Below, piece by piece: positions 34,374 through 44,496 of a DNA stretch of 64,000 bases. The stretch is from Pseudoalteromonas flavipulchra NCIMB 2033 = ATCC BAA-314. Its GTDB lineage: Bacteria > Pseudomonadota > Gammaproteobacteria > Enterobacterales > Alteromonadaceae. Each line of letters opens with the position of its first letter. Within the stretch, counting starts at the first letter, position 1. The notes below the pieces were generated by a model. That model was not told the origin of the DNA. It searched no databases and worked only from the letters and a program-made list of their open reading frames with translations. The stretch lies in contig JWIH01000018.1 in NCBI GenBank assembly GCA_000814665.1, positions 310,001 through 374,000 of the forward strand. The letters are read 5' to 3'. The translations under genes were made by a program, and so were the position numbers.

Positions 34374-35534
34374 TTACTTGTACAATGCACGCCATGCACA
34401 AGTACGATAGCCGTTCTTCTCAAAGAAGAAGCGATTACAGTTATCGTCATAGTTGGAGTTACCCACATCTATACGATAGCCACTGATGTACCAGTTATGC
34501 AGCGAAATATGCCCACCGTTGTACAGTAGCGAAAAGTGAACGTGGGGACCGGTTGATTGACCACCTTGGCACAATGCTGTTGCTTTATCGTCCGCATAAC
34601 GGCCAAGCCAAGCACCTGCAGAAATGACATCACCAGTGTTATATTGCAAACTTTCCATATGGTAATACTGAGTTGAATAACCGCTTGAGTGAGTCACGCG
34701 AATATTACAAGCTGAGTAACGAGTGACTGTGCCGCCATGCGCTGCTTGAACCCAAGGTGTATTACTTCCCCAGCCACCTGAGCCGTTATTAAAATCAAGC
34801 GACGAGTAAGGGTAACCAGAGCCTGTATTTGAGTGTGCACCACCGCTATACCAAGCGTAACCGGATGGCCACGGGAAGCTCATGCTAAAGCTAGCAGCTG
34901 ATACCGCTTGTGTTGAAGCTTGTTCATTAAAAGCGATGCTGTTGTCCGCTTTTAATGCTAATGACTCACCGTTAAATAACGTTTGGTAAGTATTGAATAG
35001 GGCATCTGCCGATGTGTGTGTCAGATCTGCAAGTGCTACGGTTGCTTCGTTGACTGCTGGTAATTTTTTAGCTTTGCCTTCATCACGAAGTTTTTGGAAT
35101 GCGTAGTATCTTGCACTGAGATTAAGCGCTACATCTTTTACTTGCGCATCAAATCCCTGTTCATGAGAGAGTGTACCAAACGGTGCAGAGAGGGATTGTT
35201 TATCTGGGTTACTTATCACACCAGACTCAAGTTCCATTAGTGCCAGCAACAATTTAGGGTTAATACTGGCATATCCAGCATAGTGCAAGATCACTTCGAG
35301 CTTGTCGCTTAAATGCGGTGCCGTGCTGTCAAGCACCTGCTGCCAATCTACTTGTTGTAAAGCATTGCTGAAAAGAAACAGTTCAGGGTTTACTGCTATT
35401 ACACTAGAAATAGGTAAGGCACTGATGTGTTCAGCAGTAAATTCAGGCATAGCTACAGAGTCATGCTGACCTGCAGCTGTTGCCTGATGTGAGAGGAGCG
35501 CGATTAAACACGCTGATAGATAGTGGCGTTTCAT
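34374..35534 (-). CDS. Secreted M23 metallopeptidase, LasA/pseudoalterin-like
   Basis: 386 residues with a cleavable signal peptide (about 1-20, ending ATAA), a ~160-residue propeptide, and a catalytic domain from about residue 215. Zinc ligands are visible: His then Asp in GAHSNTGSGYPYSSLDF and the HxH of GPHVHFSL. The domain resembles LasA/staphylolysin and pseudoalterin, secreted enzymes that cut Gly-rich peptide bridges in peptidoglycan or elastin. Two Cys pairs in the C-terminal part fit extracellular disulfides. Likely a lytic or nutrient-gathering exoenzyme. Confidence 0.87.
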   Translation of the reverse strand: MKRHYLSACLIALLSHQATAAGQHDSVAMPEFTAEHISALPISSVIAVNPELFLFSNALQQVDWQQVLDSTAPHLSDKLEVILHYAGYASINPKLLLALMELESGVISNPDKQSLSAPFGTLSHEQGFDAQVKDVALNLSARYYAFQKLRDEGKAKKLPAVNEATVALADLTHTSADALFNTYQTLFNGESLALKADNSIAFNEQASTQAVSAASFSMSFPWPSGYAWYSGGAHSNTGSGYPYSSLDFNNGSGGWGSNTPWVQAAHGGTVTRYSACNIRVTHSSGYSTQYYHMESLQYNTGDVISAGAWLGRYADDKATALCQGGQSTGPHVHFSLLYNGGHISLHNWYISGYRIDVGNSNYDDNCNRFFFEKNGYRTCAWRALYK

Positions 35535-35713
35535 GTTGTATCCTTTCTGTTTGTTTTTTGTTCAATCAAGTTATACCTAAATGTGAGTATTTTGTAAAAT
35601 AAAAGTTTAAAATGTGATTTTGTTGAGTGGTGGGCTTAGATTTTTGCCTGCTAGATTGGGGTTTTTTGTAAAAGCGACTATAAAAAAGAAAGTGGTGTGA
35701 TGTGGAGGTTGCT

Positions 35714-35875
35714 ATGAAAAGGCTAATTACCCTGTCTCAACTAGAAGAGTTGCTAGAGGAAAGGCAGGGGGGAGAGCGTCGAAAACAACGAAGTAATGTT
35801 TTGCCTTTCGTCGAAAGACGCAACCACGTAAGGAGAAAAGCCGACAAACAATACCTTAAAAATAGAATGGATTAG
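35714..35875 (+). CDS. Small basic protein of 53 residues
   Basis: A short frame from ATG 35714 to TAG 35873-35875 with a good GGAGG site (35703-35707) 6 bases before the start. The product begins MKRLITLSQLEELLEERQGG and is strongly basic after that (many Arg/Lys). No family is recognised. It lies in the 357-bp space 35535-35891, convergent with the GGDEF gene; the remainder of that space (35535-35700) is AT-rich and holds nothing else I recognise. Confidence 0.55.
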   Translation: MKRLITLSQLEELLEERQGGERRKQRSNVLPFVERRNHVRRKADKQYLKNRMD

Positions 35876-35891
35876 TACACTCCTCACTCTA

Positions 35892-36824
35892 CTATTTTGC
35901 TGTGAGTCCTGCATCCGAGTAAAACGCGTAAGGCAATTGATTCGTCTTCGCGTGATACATAGCTTTATCTGCTTTAGCAACTAACTCTTCTGCTGATGTG
36001 GCGTCAGTTGGATAAATCACTGCGCCAATGCTTAAGTCCAGTTTTACTTCGCGGATATTGGCGCTTTCATCTTGGAGACAGTAATTATCACTGAGCAAGT
36101 CATACTTATGCTGAGCCAGTTTTCGTAACTGATTTTTTTCGGTTAGATGAGGGGCGATAACCACGAATTCATCACCACCGTAGCGTGCAACAAAGTCTGA
36201 CGCACGTTTATACATTTTAAGTTTTGCCGCCAGTATTTTTAGCAATTGATCGCCCGCTTGATGACCAAGTTGATCATTGACTGGTTTAAAGTTGTCGAGA
36301 TCAATAAACAGCACACCAAATCCATGACCATACCGCTCTGACTCAGAAATCGCTCTTTCTAATTCGTTATCAAATGCGCCGCGGTTATGTAGCATAGTGA
36401 GTCTATCCATCACCACTAGGTTCTCTAGATTCCGCTGCATTTCGTAGCGTTCTTTTGAGAAGGTGATTGTACGTGCCAGTAGTGGGCCGCTCACTTCGTG
36501 TTTTGGGATATAATCTTGCGCACCAAGTTGAATTGCCTTTTCGCCAAACAGTGTTTCAGATACCCCAGTTAGCACGATTATAGGGGCGCTGATTGGCAAC
36601 TGTTTTACTTTAATCAGCGTGGTAAGACCTTGGCTCTCATCGATATTTAAATCGATAAGGATAGCTTCTGGCTTGACTGTGTTTAAGGCGGTTTCAAGTT
36701 GTTCTAAATTTTTGAAGTGTTTAACGTTAAACTTTTGTCTACCATCAGTACTTGCAAGTGTGCGCTTTACTAAGTAAGCATCTTCATCGTTGTCTTCAAG
36801 AAGATAAATCAGCCATGTATTCAT
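35892..36824 (-). CDS. Receiver-GGDEF protein, diguanylate cyclase
   Basis: 310 residues. Receiver domain at about 1-125 (IDLNIDESQ with the acceptor Asp; Lys in IPKHE), then a GGDEF domain at about 140-305 with an intact RYGGDEFVVIAPH active site and LFIDLDNFKPVND. It should make cyclic di-GMP from two GTP when phosphorylated. The I-site RxxD motif is not obvious. Third gene of a minus-strand operon with the receiver (2-bp gap) and the sensor kinase. Confidence 0.92.
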   Translation of the reverse strand: MNTWLIYLLEDNDEDAYLVKRTLASTDGRQKFNVKHFKNLEQLETALNTVKPEAILIDLNIDESQGLTTLIKVKQLPISAPIIVLTGVSETLFGEKAIQLGAQDYIPKHEVSGPLLARTITFSKERYEMQRNLENLVVMDRLTMLHNRGAFDNELERAISESERYGHGFGVLFIDLDNFKPVNDQLGHQAGDQLLKILAAKLKMYKRASDFVARYGGDEFVVIAPHLTEKNQLRKLAQHKYDLLSDNYCLQDESANIREVKLDLSIGAVIYPTDATSAEELVAKADKAMYHAKTNQLPYAFYSDAGLTAK

Positions 36825-36826
36825 AG

Positions 36827-37231
36827 TTACCCTTGCACGACACAGTTATTGTCAAACCAATACTGTTTGATTAATTTGATCAACGACTCTAAATCACTTA
36901 AGCGTCCGGGCTTGGTAATATATGACTTAGCACCCAATTGATATGCTTTACGAATGTCACTGTGGTGAGTAGAGGTGGTATAGCATACCGTTATTAATTT
37001 ATCGGCAACTTGTTCATTTTTTAAAGCTTCCATAACTTCAAAGCCACTTATTTTTGGCATGTTTAAATCCAGCAAAATAACTTGGTCGTAGGTTGCGATA
37101 GAATCGAGGTAATGCAGCAGCTCATGACCGTCAGAAAAAATTTTAAGCTCTGGCGCATTGGCAATACTGCTGTATGCTCTTTTAAAAAAGTAGACATCAT
37201 CTGGATCATCTTCAACTAATAACAGTTCCAT
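36827..37231 (-). CDS. Stand-alone receiver protein (CheY/Rcp1-like)
   Basis: 134 residues, a single receiver domain: ELLLVEDDPDDVYFFKRAY at the start, acceptor Asp in ILLDLNMPKISGFEV, and Lys in YITKPGR. The opening resembles the Rcp1-type response regulators that partner bacteriophytochrome-like kinases. It sits 2 bases after the kinase gene and 2 bases before the receiver-GGDEF gene, so it is likely a phosphorelay intermediate. Confidence 0.9.
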   Translation of the reverse strand: MELLLVEDDPDDVYFFKRAYSSIANAPELKIFSDGHELLHYLDSIATYDQVILLDLNMPKISGFEVMEALKNEQVADKLITVCYTTSTHHSDIRKAYQLGAKSYITKPGRLSDLESLIKLIKQYWFDNNCVVQG

Positions 37232-37233
37232 TA

Positions 37234-39921
37234 TTACTCCTTAACTTCTTTTGGCAGTATGATTTCAAACAAAGCGCCATCATCACTTTGCAGGCATTTT
37301 ATTGTGCCGCCATGCAGTTTTACGATTTGTCGGCACAGCGCTAGTCCAATACCACTGCCATACTCTGGTGTGGTGCCAAAACGCCTGAACGGTTCAAAGA
37401 TTTGCTGACGTCGAGATTTTGGGATCCCAAGCCCATTGTCTTTGTAATGGATCACCGTTTCATGGCCGGTTTGGCTGGTGTAAATTTGGATCACGGGCGC
37501 AAGCTCTTGTGACTTAAACTTAATGCTGTTACTGATTAAGTTTTGCAACACTTGAAGAAAAAGCGAGGGATCAAGTTCGATAGGTAAATCACCATTCTCT
37601 AGTTTAATTTCTGCGCCGCTTTCCTCGATACTAAAGCTCATCACTTCACAAATATCTTCTAACAACAAAGTTAGATTGGTTGTTTGTAGCTTCAACTCAT
37701 GGGAATGCAAGCGTGATAACTTGAGTAGGTCTTGGATCATGATCCGCATTCGTTGACTGGCATCAACCAAGCGCTCTATTTCAAACTTTGCATCGTCGTA
37801 GTCTTTTAAATCTGGCGTAATTCTTTGCGCCAAACTGTCCGAAAAAGCGGTGATCTTTCTGAGTGGCTCTTGCAAATCATGAGAAGCAATATAGGCAAAG
37901 TGCTCAAGGTGGGCGTTGGATTCTTGCAGCTGTAATAGCAATTCAGTGTGCTCGGTCATATCGACAAAAGTACCCAGCATCAACTCTGGCTCGCCATTGT
38001 GAGCTCGAGTGATCACGGTATCGACGGAATAACACCAAACCCAATGCCCTTCTTTGTGTCTAAAACGATATTTTATCGGGATAAGTTCACCGTCTTGGCT
38101 GGCTCTCACTTCATCAATATGCTCGTAAACGAGTGCGCGTTCACTTTCATGAAAACATAGTTCTAAATTTGAACTTTCTAACTCTTGAATTGTATAACCA
38201 AGGAGTTGAGTATAACGCTTGTTTATGCGCGTGTTTTTGTGGAGTTTTAAGTCGTAGAGATAAAGGCCACACACCGCTGAATCTATCATTCGCTGTAAAA
38301 AGCGTTGGTTGTCTTCAAGCTCTTTTTCTGCGAATTTTCGCGCAGTAATATCGACGGCGATACCAACGATCCGCTCAACTTGGTTTTTACTGTCTTTAAG
38401 TGGATAAAGAGTCGTCTGATACCAATGTTCTTTATTTTTGAATGGTATCATTTCGGTATAATCTACGGGTTTTGCGACCTCAACGCAAAGTTGGTAGTTT
38501 TTTTCGATTCTATCTACTAGCTCCGCTTCTAACACTGTCCCTCTTAGTTCGCTGAGGGTTTTCCCTAGTATTTGCTCGAGCTTTACGCCAGTGCGCTGGC
38601 AGGCAAACTTATTGTACTCGAGCACTCGAAATGTTTGCTTTTCTTCTACCTTTAATAGCCAAATAGCCTGACTTGCACCTTCGTAGATGGCATTGAGAAT
38701 TTTGCTTTTTTCCGCAACTTGCAGCTCAAGGGATTTTTTCTGATGGATATTTCTAAGTGCTCCAGACATCACCCATGCTTTACCGTGGTCGTCAAATTGG
38801 CTGTTGCCTACGGCGGAAAACCAAGCGTATTCTCCTTTGTTGTCTCGCCCTAAGTACTCGACAAAATATTGATCTTTGGTGGCAAAGTGATGGTCTATGG
38901 CATCTTGCACTTTACCCTGATGGTCTGGGTGGATATGTGCAAACCAGTCGTCATAGGTGACTTTTTCGTCATCGCGCTTACCTATCATGGTTTTTAAACG
39001 AGATGAATAGCTGACGCTGTTGTCGACAACGTTCCACTCCCAAATGCCATCTTCGGTTGCCCCGATTGCACGCTTCATTTGCTCGGTGGATTCCGCGAGT
39101 GCTTGCTCTGTGCGTTTTAGTGACGAAAGGTTATTAAACACCGCTAAAATGAGATTAGCACCGTCATGGGGTTCTTGTACTAAGCGCATCTCCATCGGGA
39201 TTTGATTGCCAAATTTGTCTTTCACATGGCACAGTGCTTCTTTACTGTAATCGTTTTGGTTAAGTAGAGATTGGCTAATGGACTCTAAGCTGTCGAACGG
39301 ATCATCCAAACTGACAATATCGTGTAATCTCAGTCCAATTAACGCATCCGGCGTGTCGTACCCAAGCTCGCGATAAAAATAAGGATTGCACTTACTCACG
39401 GTAAGTAGCTGGTCAAGCAACAAGGTACTGGTGGGTAAGGCATCGAGCATAAACTCGGTAACTCTGTGTTGGTCTAGTTGCGAATGGAGCGCCTGCTTTT
39501 CATCGGTAATACGTTTGAGCCTTGCGGTTACGCCATGGAATTGATTGGGGGTTGGGATTGCGACTGCGCTTGGGATCAGTCTAAAAAGATAAACTGCTGT
39601 TACCATTGAGATAAACGCTGTGACTGCTTTTGAAATGCCATGAATACCATAAGCGCCATGCCAAACGGTATAAACGCCAATTAAGTGCGTGAGTCCACAT
39701 AAGGTGATGAAGCTACAAAACAACACAAAGACCCAATTTCTGCCAACATCAGGGCGTTGTTTTGCATAAATCATAATCGCCATGGGAATAGAGAAGTAGG
39801 CTGCGGCTATCAAGATATCGGAGATGACATTGGTCCACAGCAGGTGAGGTTGCCACAAATAGCAATGACCATGTGGCATGTACGCGCTATTAAAAAATGA
39901 CTCAAATGAGTTCAAATCCAT
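37234..39921 (-). CDS. Multi-PAS sensor histidine kinase with ethylene-receptor-like membrane domain
   Basis: 895 residues. Residues about 14-115 form three membrane helices with the layout of plant ETR1-type and cyanobacterial ethylene-binding domains: HCYLWQPHLLWTNVISD, AYFSIPMAIMIYAKQR and LCGLTHLIGVYTVWH. Cys75 and His79 (C-G-L-T-H) match the Cu(I)-ligand pair of ETR1. Four to five PAS/PAC domains follow (about 150-650), then a HisKA domain with the phospho-His in IASHDLQEPLR, and an ATPase domain (LQNLISNSIKFK, DNGLGIPKSRR, GSGIGLALCRQIV). First gene of a three-gene signalling operon. Confidence 0.88.
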   Translation of the reverse strand: MDLNSFESFFNSAYMPHGHCYLWQPHLLWTNVISDILIAAAYFSIPMAIMIYAKQRPDVGRNWVFVLFCSFITLCGLTHLIGVYTVWHGAYGIHGISKAVTAFISMVTAVYLFRLIPSAVAIPTPNQFHGVTARLKRITDEKQALHSQLDQHRVTEFMLDALPTSTLLLDQLLTVSKCNPYFYRELGYDTPDALIGLRLHDIVSLDDPFDSLESISQSLLNQNDYSKEALCHVKDKFGNQIPMEMRLVQEPHDGANLILAVFNNLSSLKRTEQALAESTEQMKRAIGATEDGIWEWNVVDNSVSYSSRLKTMIGKRDDEKVTYDDWFAHIHPDHQGKVQDAIDHHFATKDQYFVEYLGRDNKGEYAWFSAVGNSQFDDHGKAWVMSGALRNIHQKKSLELQVAEKSKILNAIYEGASQAIWLLKVEEKQTFRVLEYNKFACQRTGVKLEQILGKTLSELRGTVLEAELVDRIEKNYQLCVEVAKPVDYTEMIPFKNKEHWYQTTLYPLKDSKNQVERIVGIAVDITARKFAEKELEDNQRFLQRMIDSAVCGLYLYDLKLHKNTRINKRYTQLLGYTIQELESSNLELCFHESERALVYEHIDEVRASQDGELIPIKYRFRHKEGHWVWCYSVDTVITRAHNGEPELMLGTFVDMTEHTELLLQLQESNAHLEHFAYIASHDLQEPLRKITAFSDSLAQRITPDLKDYDDAKFEIERLVDASQRMRIMIQDLLKLSRLHSHELKLQTTNLTLLLEDICEVMSFSIEESGAEIKLENGDLPIELDPSLFLQVLQNLISNSIKFKSQELAPVIQIYTSQTGHETVIHYKDNGLGIPKSRRQQIFEPFRRFGTTPEYGSGIGLALCRQIVKLHGGTIKCLQSDDGALFEIILPKEVKE

Positions 39922-40112
39922 GTTATTTCCTTACCTCAACGTAAAGCCGATTCATATAAAAACATCCGCCGTTAAGACGCTAAAAGTACACTCAAGCTAC
40001 GATAGTAAAATACGCTTTAAAAGTCCTATTGCTCTGCTTTAACTGTAGTATATCTATTTGAAATTTCGACAAGAGGTGTAAGAAACCTGAACTTCGGATA
40101 ATTAATGCCTTT

Positions 40113-40258
40113 CTAGCAGCCAGTTTTAGCGCTAACTGTGTTGAATTCACTTCCAATAGCCCGCTATTGGTGCGTAAATTCGCCTTGCCTACAGGACGTA
40201 GGTACCAGGGCGGTAGCAGGACGCGAGAGCAGAGTTAGCCCCAAAACTCTCTGGCTAG
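40113..40258. repeat. Imperfect palindromic intergenic element
   Basis: The ends (CTAGCAGCCAGTTTTAGCG and the inverse CAAAACTCTCTGGCTAG) form an imperfect terminal inverted repeat, and a second nested palindrome CCAATAGC-CC-GCTATTGG lies inside. No frame is present. It looks like a small mobile or REP-type element in the 479-bp space 39922-40400 between the kinase and yfhL. The remainder of that space is AT-rich; 39922-40112 probably includes the kinase operon promoter. Confidence 0.5.
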
Positions 40259-40371
40259 ATAAGAAAATAATTTAATGTGATTTTAAAAACAAAGGGTTAG
40301 ATCATTCCTTATCCTAATCTCTGGTTTGGAAATCTTTATCGCGAGGTAGGGAAGGGGGGAGTTGAGAGATT

Positions 40372-40400
40372 AACAAGGTGAAGCGCGTGGCTTCACCTTG

Positions 40401-40402
<2 letters not shown>
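40372..40402 (-). terminator. Strong stem-loop at the end of the trhP-yfhL operon
   Basis: A 13-bp perfect stem AACAAGGTGAAGC / GCTTCACCTTGTT with a 5-base loop. It overlaps the first two bases of the yfhL stop codon (40401-40403). Confidence 0.7.
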
Positions 40403-42007
<1,605 letters not shown>

Positions 42008-42028
42008 GGTTTACCTCATACATTGAAC

Positions 42029-42295
42029 TAGGGCCTGTTGACCTTTGCTGTTTTATTTTTGTTCTCCTGAGTGTGTTTTGGTCGCGACGCTCGGCTTGCC
42101 GCCTAGTAATCTAGGCAAAAGTTGAGCAACAATGAACAAAGCGCACTCAGGTGAACCCAAAGGGCAGCGCTTGATTGGCATTTCTACTGTGTTATCGCCT
42201 GACTCACATAGAACAACTATGCTACGCAGGCTCTGCCTTGTATAAATACCAATCAAACTGCTGCAAAAACAAACTTGAAAGATAAACAGGCCCTA
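42029..42295. mobile_element. 267-bp MITE-like element with 11-bp terminal inverted repeats
   Basis: Begins TAGGGCCTGTT and ends AACAGGCCCTA, a perfect 11-bp inverted repeat, with TA at each outer edge. There is no coding frame of substance inside. It contains the stretch TTGACCTTTGCTGTTT that recurs, slightly changed, at 55934-55950. It occupies about half of the 584-bp space 42008-42591; the rest (42296-42591) is AT-rich and holds the ndk promoter region. Confidence 0.7.
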
Positions 42296-42591
42296 ATTAC
42301 GGGTCAGCTGTTGAGTGATTTCGCGTGCTGATTCTAAAAAGCGGCGCAGTATAGAAGAAAGCTAAGTAAGTAATTTTGATGTAGATCAGGTTTTTTGACA
42401 TTGTGCAAGGAAGGGCAAGTAACCTTACTGTTAAGGCTCCTGCTGGCAATTCTGCGTATTTAATCGACAAATAATTCACCAAACTTTCGTTTCTTCGCAA
42501 AGAAAGCGGCGTGAGATAGTAGGTTTTTTCTACCAAAACACGTATAATTCGCGCCCGTTAATATTCACAATAATATTTTGGAGCAAAAAAG

Positions 42592-43023
42592 ATGGCTTTA
42601 GAGCGCACTTTTTCAATCATCAAGCCTGATGCTGTAGCTAAAAACCACATCGGTGCTATCTACAACCGTTTTGAGTCTGCTGGTCTTAAAATCGTTGCAT
42701 CAAAAATGGTTCACCTTTCTCAAGAGAAAGCTGAAGGTTTCTACGCAGAGCACAAAGAGCGTCCTTTCTTTGGTGCACTAGTTTCTTTCATGACTTCTGG
42801 TCCAGTAATGGTTCAGGTGCTTGAAGGTGAAGACGCAGTTCGTAAAAACCGCGAAATCATGGGTGCTACTAACCCTGCTGAAGCGCTAGCTGGTACACTA
42901 CGTGCTGACTACGCAGACAGCATCGACGAGAACGCAGTACACGGTTCTGACGCGCCTGAGTCTGCTGCTCGCGAAATCGCTTACTTCTTCGCTGAAGAAG
43001 AAATCTGCCCACGTACTCGTTAA
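42592..43023 (+). CDS. ndk: Nucleoside diphosphate kinase
   Basis: 143 residues. [20 protein letters not shown] at the start and the active-site histidine in [16 protein letters not shown] are diagnostic. Ndk equilibrates nucleoside di- and triphosphates through a phosphohistidine. It has a strong ribosome-binding region (TTGGAG), highly biased codons, and a UUCG-loop terminator right after the stop, all consistent with high expression. Confidence 0.98.
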   Translation: MALERTFSIIKPDAVAKNHIGAIYNRFESAGLKIVASKMVHLSQEKAEGFYAEHKERPFFGALVSFMTSGPVMVQVLEGEDAVRKNREIMGATNPAEALAGTLRADYADSIDENAVHGSDAPESAAREIAYFFAEEEICPRTR

Positions 43024-43044
43024 TTCGAGACTTGGTGCCAAAGA

Positions 43045-43066
43045 AGGGCTTTCGAGCCCTTTTTTT
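43045..43066 (+). terminator. Rho-independent terminator after ndk
   Basis: Stem AGGGCT / AGCCCT closed by a TTCG tetraloop and followed by six T residues; a textbook intrinsic terminator. Confidence 0.95.
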
Positions 43067-43218
43067 GTCCCGCAGCTAAGTTGCGGGATAAGCGTGCTTT
43101 GTAAAGTAATCACACTACTTCACAAAACACGTTACATTATTTGTGATGTTTGCTGCTTTTTTGTACAATGCGTTGTTGGCAATTTAGCTGTTCTTACCGT
43201 CTTTAACCGAGGTTGTTC

Positions 43219-44355
43219 ATGACCACTATTGAGAAAAAAATTAACTTACTTGATTTAAATCGCGAGGGGATGCGCGAGTTGTTTGCATCATATGGCGAAA
43301 AGCCGTTTCGCGCGGATCAGGTGATGAAATGGATTTATCATTTTGGTATCGACAACTTTGATGACATGAGCAATTTGAACAAAAAGTTGCGTGCGCGGTT
43401 GCAAGCTGAGTGTGAGATTAAAGCACCTGAAATTTCAGTAAAGCAAGTGGCTTCTGACGGTACTATAAAATACGCACTATTACTTGAAGGCGGCCAAGAA
43501 GTTGAAACTGTGTGGATCCCAGAAAAAGACCGAGCAACACTGTGTGTATCTTCTCAGGTTGGTTGTGCTTTGGAATGTACTTTCTGCTCAACGGCACAGC
43601 AAGGCTTTAATCGTAACTTAAAAGTGTCTGAGATCATTGGCCAGGTTTGGCGCGTGGCAACCGACATTGGTCTGCATAAAGGCGATAGCACTAAACGCCC
43701 AATTACTAACATCGTTATGATGGGGATGGGTGAGCCTCTGCTAAACCTAAATAACGTTGTACCAGCGATGGAACTGATGATGGACGATTGGGCATTTGGT
43801 TTATCCAAGCGCCGCGTTACGCTAAGTACATCGGGTGTGGTACCTGCGCTTGATATTTTGAAAGAAAAGATTGATGTGGCACTGGCGATTTCGCTACATG
43901 CGCCAAACAATCCACTACGTGATGTGCTTGTACCAATCAACAAAAAGTATCCGATTGAAGAGTTCCTAGCAGCATGTCGTCGCTATATCGATGGTTCTAA
44001 AGCAAATAAAGACGTCACCATTGAGTATGTGATGCTACAAGATGTTAATGACAGTACAGATCATGCCCATGAGTTGGTGCAAGTTCTCAAAGGCACGCCG
44101 TCAAAAATTAACCTGATCCCATTTAACCCGTTCCCGGGTAATGAATATGGTCGCTCTAGCAACAGCCGCATCGATAGATTTTCTAAGGTGTTACAAGCTG
44201 CAGGACTTACCTGTATCGTTCGTCGTACCCGTGGCGATGACATTGACGCTGCATGTGGACAGCTAGTAGGTGATGTTGTAGACAGAACCAAGCGTTTAGC
44301 TAAGAAAAAACAGCGTGACGATAACGCCATTGCTGTCAATGTGAGCGCACAATAA
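43219..44355 (+). CDS. rlmN: Dual-specificity 23S rRNA/tRNA adenine C2-methyltransferase
   Basis: 378 residues from ATG 43219, chosen over an upstream TTG because GAGG is well placed. The radical-SAM cluster Cys-x3-Cys-x2-Cys is in [15 protein letters not shown], and the SAM region [14 protein letters not shown] is clear. The C-terminal resolving Cys lies in IDAACGQL. It methylates A2503 of 23S rRNA and A37 of some tRNAs. It heads the conserved rlmN-pilW-rodZ-ispG-hisS-yfgM-bamB-der order. Confidence 0.97.
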   Translation: MTTIEKKINLLDLNREGMRELFASYGEKPFRADQVMKWIYHFGIDNFDDMSNLNKKLRARLQAECEIKAPEISVKQVASDGTIKYALLLEGGQEVETVWIPEKDRATLCVSSQVGCALECTFCSTAQQGFNRNLKVSEIIGQVWRVATDIGLHKGDSTKRPITNIVMMGMGEPLLNLNNVVPAMELMMDDWAFGLSKRRVTLSTSGVVPALDILKEKIDVALAISLHAPNNPLRDVLVPINKKYPIEEFLAACRRYIDGSKANKDVTIEYVMLQDVNDSTDHAHELVQVLKGTPSKINLIPFNPFPGNEYGRSSNSRIDRFSKVLQAAGLTCIVRRTRGDDIDAACGQLVGDVVDRTKRLAKKKQRDDNAIAVNVSAQ

Positions 44356-44360
44356 TATTC

Positions 44361-44392
44361 ATGAGCTGGGTTTACCCAGCTCATTTCATCTT
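44361..44392 (+). terminator. Stem-loop after rlmN
   Basis: Perfect 10-bp stem ATGAGCTGGG / CCCAGCTCAT with TTTA loop, then TTCATCTT. Likely separates rlmN from pilW transcription. Confidence 0.75.
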
Positions 44393-44496
44393 GACCACAG
44401 ATAAGTTCTGACTATCTGGTAAAAAATAGATGAATCTCTTAGCCTTTTGGGTAATATAGGGCACACATAGAACCCAGTGGCATTCAAAGGTGAGTG

